From: Mycoplasmatota bacterium
Lineage (GTDB): Bacteria; Bacillota_I; Bacilli_A; RF39; UBA660
Assembly (NCBI GenBank): GCA_012510745.1
Contig: JAAZHK010000025.1
Location: 1-13,478 of the forward strand
Length of the DNA: 13,478 nt
Reading direction: 5' to 3'
Every line of letters starts with the position of its first letter. The stretch's first letter is position 1. The notes under the pieces were generated by a model. It searched no databases. It had not been told where the DNA came from and saw nothing but the letters and a program-made list of their open reading frames with translations. Positions 7,979-13,478 of this stretch are shown here, in pieces. Made by a program: the position numbers and the translations under genes.

Positions 7979-8569
7979 TTATTTTATTAAATCATTTTTT
8001 ACAATTATTATGTGAGTAATACCTAGTATAAAACCAGCTAAAACATCTGAAAAATAGTGAACTCCTAAATATATTCTGGAAAATCCTGTTAATATAATTA
8101 ATGATACTAATATACAATTAACTACTATTTTAATATTTCCTTTTAAATATTTAGAATTATATAAAATAATTAAAGAATAAATAAACATTGACATATAAGA
8201 ATGACCACTTGGAAAACTATGACCTTTAGCATCAATTAACCACATAATTTTAGGTCGAGGGATTTTTAAAGATAGCTTTAATAATTGATAAATTATAATT
8301 GATAAAATAATATTAGTTGTAATATTCTTAAAGTGAGTTTCTTTTTTATGTTTTAAAAATAATATTAAAGATCCTATAGCTATGATGTAAGTTAAAATAG
8401 TAATTAAATTAGTAATTAGGATTATAAAAGGCGTTATTTTAACATTAATAATAGATTTAATAAAACCATATACATATATATCTATATTATAAAAATAATT
8501 AAACTTAACTAAAAAAGCTAAAAATAAAAAAAGAACTAAACTAATAATGATATAAATATTTTTTTTCAT
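7979..8569 (-). CDS. PAP2-family membrane phosphatase
   Basis: This 196-residue integral membrane protein has about five to six hydrophobic segments and all three PAP2 signatures. They are Lys98 x6 Arg105-Pro106 (KLSLKIPRP), PSGH at 120-123, and SRIYLGVHYFSD at 164-175 with Arg165, His171 and Asp175. These form the phosphatase site that acts on lipid phosphates at the outer face of the membrane. Family members dephosphorylate undecaprenyl pyrophosphate (BcrC), phosphatidic acid or phosphatidylglycerol phosphate, and sequence alone does not settle which. AGGAG lies upstream of the ATG, and an extended -10 promoter precedes it. It is convergent with the flippase gene, with only three bases between the stops. 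A shared link to recycling of lipid-carrier intermediates is plausible but inferred. Confidence 0.9.
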   Translation of the reverse strand: MKKNIYIIISLVLFLFLAFLVKFNYFYNIDIYVYGFIKSIINVKITPFIILITNLITILTYIIAIGSLILFLKHKKETHFKNITTNIILSIIIYQLLKLSLKIPRPKIMWLIDAKGHSFPSGHSYMSMFIYSLIILYNSKYLKGNIKIVVNCILVSLIILTGFSRIYLGVHYFSDVLAGFILGITHIIIVKNDLIK

Positions 8570-8588
8570 ATATTCTCCTTATAAATAT

Positions 8589-8597
8589 ATTATATCA
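8589..8597 (-). promoter_or_regulatory. Extended -10 promoter of the PAP2 gene
   Basis: On the minus strand the sequence reads TGATATAAT, an extended -10 (TGnTATAAT) with a perfect TATAAT at 8589-8594. It is about 20 bases upstream of the start codon. No strong -35 is seen, which is common for extended -10 promoters. The region just upstream carries the trxB terminator. Confidence 0.55.
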
Positions 8598-8601
8598 CGT
8601 A

Positions 8602-8628
8602 TAATAAAAGAACAATTTAAAATTGCTC
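8602..8628 (-). terminator. Intrinsic terminator of the nrd/trxB operon
   Basis: On the minus strand, GAGCAATTT (8620-8628) is followed almost directly by its complement AAATTGTTC (8610-8618), and then by TTTTATTATA. The hairpin starts within the last codons of the trxB-like gene and includes its TAA stop. The stem is AT-rich with one G-T wobble, so strength is moderate. Confidence 0.5.
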
Positions 8629-9528
8629 TTTATTATTTATATAATTTATAGCTGACAAAGCTGCAACTGTACCATCACTAACAGCCGTTGTTAATTGACG
8701 AACTTCTTTTTGTCGACAGTCTCCAGCTACAAATATGCCAGGTTGATTAGTTAAACAAGAATTATCAGAAATAATATAATTATCTTTATCTAATGTAATT
8801 AAATCTTTTAGAAATTTATTTTGAGATTCTTGTCCAACAGCAACAAACATCCCACTTATTTCGAGTTGTTTAAAATTACCGTTATTATCAATAATAGTAA
8901 TTTTGTTTAAATCTTCATCACCAAATAATTCTGTTACTTTATTATTATAGATAATCTCAATATTATTATATCTTTTTAAACGATTAATTAACGAGACTTC
9001 TGCTGTTAAATATGATAAATTTTGAATAATTTTTACTTTATGGCAAATTTCAGCTAATGATAGTGCGGTTATAATAGCACTGTTCCCGCCACCTACTACT
9101 GCTACATCACTGTTTTTATACAAAGGGCCATCACAAGATACACAAAAGGAAATTCCATTGCCTATAAAACGTTCTTCCTCAGCTATTCCTAAAGCTTTAG
9201 GTTTAGAACCAGTTGCAATAATAACAGTTTTAGTTTTATATTCGTTATCCTCAGTTACAATTGTTTTAAGATCGCCGCTTTTTATAGTAAGCACCTCTTC
9301 TATTTTAACTTGTCCACCTAAAGAAATTACCTGTTCATATAAATTATTACCTAAATCCATACCACTAATTTGTTTAAATCCAGGATAGTTTTCAACTAAG
9401 GGAGTAACTGTAATTAAACCACCTATTGTTTCTTTTTCTAGAATTAAAACTTTTTTACAAGCTCTTAAGGCATATATAGCTGCTGTCATTCCAGCAGGAC
9501 CACATCCTATAATAATTACATCATACAT
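8617..9528 (-). CDS. trxB: Thioredoxin-reductase-like flavoprotein with atypical pyridine-nucleotide site
   Basis: The product is a 303-residue FAD disulfide reductase of the low-molecular-weight TrxR fold. FAD-binding GCGPAG is at 8-13, ATGSKP at 106-110, the redox pair is Cys129-Val-Ser-Cys132 (SFCVSCDGP), GGGNSA is at 146-151, and FVAGDCRQ is near 266-273. The usual HRRxxxR motif that reads the NADPH phosphate is absent; the sequence there is KIIQNLSYLTAEVS. The electron donor may therefore be NADH or something else. I chose the ATG at 9528 because MYDVIIIGCGPAG is the normal family start. A frame-extending ATG at 9549 adds seven residues with no ribosome binding site. With this start the gene overlaps nrdD by eight bases, implying coupled translation. 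It most likely reduces the redoxin domain fused to NrdD, though general thioredoxin recycling is possible. Confidence 0.88.
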   Translation of the reverse strand: MYDVIIIGCGPAGMTAAIYALRACKKVLILEKETIGGLITVTPLVENYPGFKQISGMDLGNNLYEQVISLGGQVKIEEVLTIKSGDLKTIVTEDNEYKTKTVIIATGSKPKALGIAEEERFIGNGISFCVSCDGPLYKNSDVAVVGGGNSAIITALSLAEICHKVKIIQNLSYLTAEVSLINRLKRYNNIEIIYNNKVTELFGDEDLNKITIIDNNGNFKQLEISGMFVAVGQESQNKFLKDLITLDKDNYIISDNSCLTNQPGIFVAGDCRQKEVRQLTTAVSDGTVAALSAINYINNKEQF

Positions 9529-11875
9529 TTTGAAAATTTCTTTTCTCATTAGTATATTTTTTAATATTAGATAAATTAATCATTTTCATCATTTGACCAT
9601 CTTTAATAACTACTAATGTTGGGACTTGTTTAATTCCAAATTCTTTAGTTAAATTTGCATCTGCTTCAGCATCAACATATTCATATTTTATTTTTGTTTT
9701 CTCTAATAATTCTGTCGCTATTTTACAATTAGGACATGTTTTAGTCGTAAACAAGATTATTTTATCCTCACCGTATTTATCATTATTTTTATTAGCTAAA
9801 CAAGAATTATCTATATCATATAATTTACGATGCTTGTATTCTTCTGTTTTACCATCATTCCAATTTTGAACTGGTCGATAATAACCTGTAATACGACTAT
9901 ATACTTCAGCTTTTTCTCCACAAGTTGGACATTTAAAATGTTCTCCATTAATATAGCCATGCACTTTACAAACAGAATAAGTTGGAGATAGTGTGTAATA
10001 TGGTAATTTATAATTATCAGCTATTTTTTTAACAAGCTTAGCCGCTGCGGTCCAATCATTTAATCTTTCTCCTAGAAAAGCATGAAAAACAGTACCAGAA
10101 GTATATAATGTTTGCAATTCATCTTGAATATCTAAAGCCTGAAAAATATCACTTGTGTATGATACTGGTAAATGAGAACTATTAGTATAATATGGAGTAG
10201 CATCTTTTTCACTAGCAGTAATAATATCTGGATATTTCTTTTTATCATGTTTTGCTAAACGATAAGCAGTCGATTCAGCTGGTGTGGCTTCTAAATTATA
10301 TAAATCTCCATATTCTTCCTGATAATCAGATAATTTACCACGCATATAATTTAAAACATTTTTCGTAAAAACTTGAGCTTTTGGATTAACTAAATCTTCT
10401 TTTATCCAATTAGCATTTAAACAAGCCTCATTCATTCCTACAATTCCTATAGTTGAAAAATGATTTTCAAAAGTACCTAAATAACGTTTAGTATAAGGAT
10501 ATAATCCTTCTTCTAAAAGTTTAGTAATAACATTCCTTTTGATTTTTAAGCTTCTCGCTGAAAGATCCATCATATATTCTAATTTATTATAAAAATCTTT
10601 TTCATCTTTTGCTAAATAAGCAATTCTCGGTAAATTAATAGTTACAACACCTATTGAACCAGTACTTTCTCCACTTCCAAAATACCCTCCTGATTTCTTT
10701 CTTAATTCCCTTAAATCAAGACGTAAACGACAGCACATACTTCTTACATCACTAGGTTCCATATCACTGTTAATATAATTAGAAAAGTATGGAGTACCAT
10801 ATTTAGCTGTCATTTCAAATAATAATTTATTATTTTCAGTTGCACTCCAATCAAAATCATTAGTAATTGAATATGTAGGAATAGGATATTGAAAACCTCT
10901 TCCATTAGCATCCCCTTCTATCATAATTTCAATAAAAGCTTTGTTAATCATGTCCATTTCTTTTTGACAATCTTTATATTTAAAATTCATTTCCTTGCCA
11001 CCAACTAAGGCGTTAAGTTCAGATAAATCATTAGGAACTACCCAATCCAAAGTTATATTAGTAAATGGTGCTTGAGTACCCCATCTACTAGGAGTATTAA
11101 CTCCATAAATAAATGATTGTAAACACTGCTTAGTTTCTTTATAACTTAAATTATCTACCTTTATGAAAGGCGCTAAATAAGTATCAAATGAAGAAAAGGC
11201 TTGAGCTCCTGCCCATTCATTTTGCATAATACCTAAAAAATTAACCATTTGATTACATAAAGTTGCTAAGTGCTTAGCTGGAGATGATGTTATTTTACCA
11301 GGAATTCCACCTAAACCTTCCATTATTAATTGTTTTAAAGACCAACCAGCACAATAACCGGTTAACATTGATAAATCATGTATATGAATATCTGCACCAC
11401 GATGAGCATTGGCAATATTTTCATCATATACTTCACTTAACCAATAATTTGCTGTAATTGCTCCTGAATTACTTAAAATTAGACCACCTACCGAATAAGT
11501 AACAGTTGAATTTTCTTTTACTCGCCAATCTGTAACATTAACATAACTATTAACTACATCCTTATAATCTAAAATTGTTGATTGCATATTACGCATTTTT
11601 TCATGTAATTTACGATATAAAATATAAGCCTTAGCGACTTCTATATATCCTGCTTTTGATAAGACTATTTCAACACTGTCTTGAATATCTTCAACTTTTA
11701 TAATATTGTCTACTACTTTTGGTTCAAAATCAGCAGTTACTTTTAAAGCTAGAAAATCAATTATTTCATCCGTATAATTAACCTTCTCTGCTTCAAACGC
11801 TTTTTTCATTGCCTCAGTTATTTTTATTAAATCAAAATTAACTATTTTTCCTTCTCTTTTTCTTACTTTATACAT
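9521..11875 (-). CDS. nrdD: Anaerobic (class III) ribonucleoside-triphosphate reductase fused to a glutaredoxin-like domain
   Basis: This 784-residue glycyl-radical enzyme reduces ribonucleotides to deoxyribonucleotides without oxygen. An N-terminal ATP-cone (about 3-95, KVRKREGKIVNFD) should provide allosteric control. The catalytic barrel has HIHDLSMLTGYCAGW (Cys175), the finger-loop SMCCRLRLD (Cys381-Cys382) and GVVTINLPRI (409-418). A zinc site is formed by CKVH (636-639) and CPTC (649-652). RITGYYRPVQNW (661-672) carries the glycyl radical at Gly664. Residues 704-784 form a fused glutaredoxin/NrdH-like domain with CPNC (714-717) and the cis-Pro of VPT (751-753). The MCCR form and fused redoxin match the redoxin-dependent NrdD2 subtype rather than the formate-dependent one, whose motif is MGCR. 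AGAGGAGGT eight bases upstream supports the ATG. NrdG is directly upstream and the TrxB-like gene overlaps downstream. Confidence 0.96.
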   Translation of the reverse strand: MYKVRKREGKIVNFDLIKITEAMKKAFEAEKVNYTDEIIDFLALKVTADFEPKVVDNIIKVEDIQDSVEIVLSKAGYIEVAKAYILYRKLHEKMRNMQSTILDYKDVVNSYVNVTDWRVKENSTVTYSVGGLILSNSGAITANYWLSEVYDENIANAHRGADIHIHDLSMLTGYCAGWSLKQLIMEGLGGIPGKITSSPAKHLATLCNQMVNFLGIMQNEWAGAQAFSSFDTYLAPFIKVDNLSYKETKQCLQSFIYGVNTPSRWGTQAPFTNITLDWVVPNDLSELNALVGGKEMNFKYKDCQKEMDMINKAFIEIMIEGDANGRGFQYPIPTYSITNDFDWSATENNKLLFEMTAKYGTPYFSNYINSDMEPSDVRSMCCRLRLDLRELRKKSGGYFGSGESTGSIGVVTINLPRIAYLAKDEKDFYNKLEYMMDLSARSLKIKRNVITKLLEEGLYPYTKRYLGTFENHFSTIGIVGMNEACLNANWIKEDLVNPKAQVFTKNVLNYMRGKLSDYQEEYGDLYNLEATPAESTAYRLAKHDKKKYPDIITASEKDATPYYTNSSHLPVSYTSDIFQALDIQDELQTLYTSGTVFHAFLGERLNDWTAAAKLVKKIADNYKLPYYTLSPTYSVCKVHGYINGEHFKCPTCGEKAEVYSRITGYYRPVQNWNDGKTEEYKHRKLYDIDNSCLANKNNDKYGEDKIILFTTKTCPNCKIATELLEKTKIKYEYVDAEADANLTKEFGIKQVPTLVVIKDGQMMKMINLSNIKKYTNEKRNFQNV

Positions 11876-11900
11876 TTTATTACCTCCTCTTTATAAAGTT

Positions 11901-12587
11901 TTATCTAATTTTTATATTTTTACAACCTTTCCCCAGTTGTTTCACCATATTATTTATTTCTTCTATTTCAAAACCTTGTAAGCCTTTTTCTAAGACGTTT
12001 TCACTATCTACAAAGTTTTGTAAATAATAAGGACTTTTTTTGCCAATATAAGTACAAATTTCTTTTATATCTTCAATCGTATGCATTCCTTTGACAATTG
12101 TAGTTCTAAATTCATGTTCTATATTACTATTTTTTAAAATGTTGATACTTTCTTTTATTAAAGAAAATTCAAATTTTTTTATATTTATTGTTTTATTATA
12201 CTTAGCAGAAATGTTTTTGATATCCATTGCAACATAATCTAATAATTGATCATCAATTAATTTTTGAAGTAGTTTAGGATTACTTCCATTCGTATCTAAT
12301 TTAACTTTTAAACCTCTTTCTTTTATTTTTTGAATAAATATATATATATCTTTTTGCAATAAAGGTTCTCCACCACTAATACAAATACCGTCTAAAACAT
12401 TTTTTCTTTTATCTAAATATTCTAATATTGTTTGTTCACTAATTATTCCTTTATCCTGATTATTTGTTAATAAGGTTCCGTTTTGACAATAAGAACATCT
12501 AAAATTGCAACCTCTTGTAAAAATAATGCACGCTACTTGGCCAGGATAATTAACCAAAGTAACTGGTTCAAATCCATCTATAATCAT
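11901..12587 (-). CDS. nrdG: Anaerobic ribonucleotide reductase activating protein, radical SAM (NrdG2 type)
   Basis: The product is a 228-residue radical SAM enzyme. GCNFRCSYCQNG supplies Cys27, Cys31 and Cys34 for the [4Fe-4S] cluster, and SGGEPLL (71-77) is the SAM-binding GGEP motif. The N-terminus GFEPVTLVNYPGQVACIIFT follows the NrdG2-type activases, which start with a DYPG-like segment. By family knowledge it cleaves SAM to a 5'-deoxyadenosyl radical and generates the glycyl radical on Gly664 of the downstream NrdD. It ends 25 bases before nrdD and starts four bases after the stop of the NrdD-like gene, with GAGTGAT overlapping that stop. Co-transcription and coupling are therefore likely. 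All motifs seem intact. Confidence 0.92.
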   Translation of the reverse strand: MIIDGFEPVTLVNYPGQVACIIFTRGCNFRCSYCQNGTLLTNNQDKGIISEQTILEYLDKRKNVLDGICISGGEPLLQKDIYIFIQKIKERGLKVKLDTNGSNPKLLQKLIDDQLLDYVAMDIKNISAKYNKTINIKKFEFSLIKESINILKNSNIEHEFRTTIVKGMHTIEDIKEICTYIGKKSPYYLQNFVDSENVLEKGLQGFEIEEINNMVKQLGKGCKNIKIR

Positions 12588-12591
12588 CTTA

Positions 12592-13478
12592 TCACTCTAT
12601 TTTAATTAACCCATATTTAATATTTTCTTTAATCATATTGTTATATAAATCAATAATTTTTTGTTGAGTAATATCTGTTTTAGGAATAATTATTTTATCA
12701 TTAACAAGATTGGTAATTTTTAATATTTCTTTTAAAGATAAACCTTTATATATAGTATTAAGTTGTTCATAAATTTCCTTTTTATTTATTATTTTAGTTC
12801 CATAAATAGATTTATCTAAAGCTTTTAATTCTTTTTTGATGTGATAATTATTTGTTTCTTCTAATTCAAAATCAAGTTTATTATCATTTTGAAAATCCTT
12901 TATTTTATTATTCATAAACATAAGTATATCTAAACTTAAATCATATATTTGTTTAGAAGAAGATTCTTTTGTTTCTTCTAAAATCGATTTTACACACTCA
13001 AGTAATCCTACAAACCCTATTCTTAATATTCCATGGCGTAGAACTTTTCTTATTTTTTGATTATCTTCTAATTTTTCAGCATCAATTAATAAATTATTTT
13101 TAAATAAATATTTAAAATTTTCATTATATTTATTAGCTTGTAATTCATATCTTTGTAATAATTGATTTTTAGTTAATTCCATTACATCAGATAATTCTTG
13201 ATAAAAACTATTTAATTCTTTTAGATTATATTTTAAACCTAATCTAGCTAAATTAATTGTTGTTGTCGACAAAACTATTTTACCTAAGTATTTATTATTA
13301 AAATAGTTATGATCATCTATAATAAATTCTATATTTTTATTTAATTTAATTAATTTTAAAACAGAAATTAAATATTTGTTATTTGAATCTATTTTAAAAA
13401 TTGTTTTTACATTATCTAAAGAAGGCAATAAACTTAAATTATTTAAATAACTTTCTATAATGAGTTGTCCTTCTATAC
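12592..13478 (-). CDS. NrdD-like protein lacking the catalytic and radical sites, N-terminus outside the window
   Basis: The frame is open to the right window edge. A TTG at 13428 is not a convincing start, because 16 further in-frame codons (ending IEGQLIIESYLNNLSLL) precede it. Residues here count from that TTG. The protein is colinear with the NrdD of this operon: SNNKYLISVLKLI (15-27) with ENNKLLFEMTAKY; STTTINLARLG (54-64) with GVVTINLPRIA; RIGFVGLLE (136-144) with TIGIVGMNE; FMNNKIKDF (171-179) with YMRGKLSDY; KALDKSIYG (202-210) with AKHDKKKYP. It lacks the MCCR cysteine loop, and it stops just where NrdD would enter the zinc and glycyl-radical module. Only one Cys (145) is present. 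About 295 codons without a stop argue against a decaying pseudogene. It precedes nrdG by four bases. A pseudoenzyme partner or regulator of NrdD is plausible; function is unknown. Confidence 0.7.
   Translation of the reverse strand, partial: IEGQLIIESYLNNLSLLPSLDNVKTIFKIDSNNKYLISVLKLIKLNKNIEFIIDDHNYFNNKYLGKIVLSTTTINLARLGLKYNLKELNSFYQELSDVMELTKNQLLQRYELQANKYNENFKYLFKNNLLIDAEKLEDNQKIRKVLRHGILRIGFVGLLECVKSILEETKESSSKQIYDLSLDILMFMNNKIKDFQNDNKLDFELEETNNYHIKKELKALDKSIYGTKIINKKEIYEQLNTIYKGLSLKEILKITNLVNDKIIIPKTDITQQKIIDLYNNMIKENIKYGLIKIE

Noticed and set aside
9158..9388. 76-codon plus-strand open frame
   Set aside because: Shadow of the conserved trxB-like gene, with no ribosome binding site and no recognisable family.
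9521..11875. Use of TGA as tryptophan (Mollicute code 4)
   Set aside because: Conserved Trp positions in NrdD, Rel and the pilin-like protein are TGG, and TGA serves as the stop of rel, nrdD and the NrdD-like gene at expected protein ends.
12592..13428. Complete 278-codon gene starting at the TTG at 13428
   Set aside because: The frame continues upstream without a stop to the window edge and the TTG has no ribosome binding site, so the gene is treated as partial.

Overview
The window is strongly AT-rich, densely packed and mostly coded on the minus strand. Genetic code 11 fits: conserved Trp residues are all TGG, and TGA closes rel, nrdD and the NrdD-like gene. The block spoVB-like / comN-like / rel / dtd recalls the Bacillus relA neighbourhood, and the nrd genes encode an oxygen-sensitive class III ribonucleotide reductase. 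Together these suggest an anaerobic, probably uncultivated member of Bacilli or an RF39/Mycoplasmatota-type gut lineage. The lineage is inference.

Layout from high to low coordinates. (1) 13478-8617, minus: a nucleotide-reduction operon. It holds a NrdD-like protein that lacks every recognisable catalytic residue (cut by the window edge), the radical-SAM activase nrdG, a class III reductase nrdD with a fused glutaredoxin-like domain, and a thioredoxin-reductase-like flavoprotein that overlaps nrdD. A hairpin terminator closes the unit. (2) 8569-7979, minus: a PAP2 lipid phosphatase with its own extended -10 promoter, convergent with (3) 6680-7975, plus: a short SpoVB/MOP-family flippase. (4) 6601-3724, minus: comN-like regulator, bifunctional (p)ppGpp synthetase/hydrolase rel and D-aminoacyl-tRNA deacylase dtd, tightly coupled. 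(5) 3645-1, minus: a 1083-residue type IV prepilin-like surface protein carrying four dockerin-type calcium loops, followed by a membrane-anchored protein cut by the left edge. A well-formed sigma-70 promoter precedes this unit.

The nrd genes read as one system. NrdG would install the glycyl radical on NrdD. The fused redoxin, re-reduced by the TrxB-like protein, would supply electrons in place of formate. The NrdD-like pseudoenzyme at the head of the same unit may be a non-catalytic partner or regulator. The two most unusual items are this pseudoenzyme and the dockerin repeats nested inside a giant pilin-like protein. No RNA genes, CRISPR arrays, insertion sequences or attachment sites were seen. 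No gene-free stretch exceeds about 80 bases.
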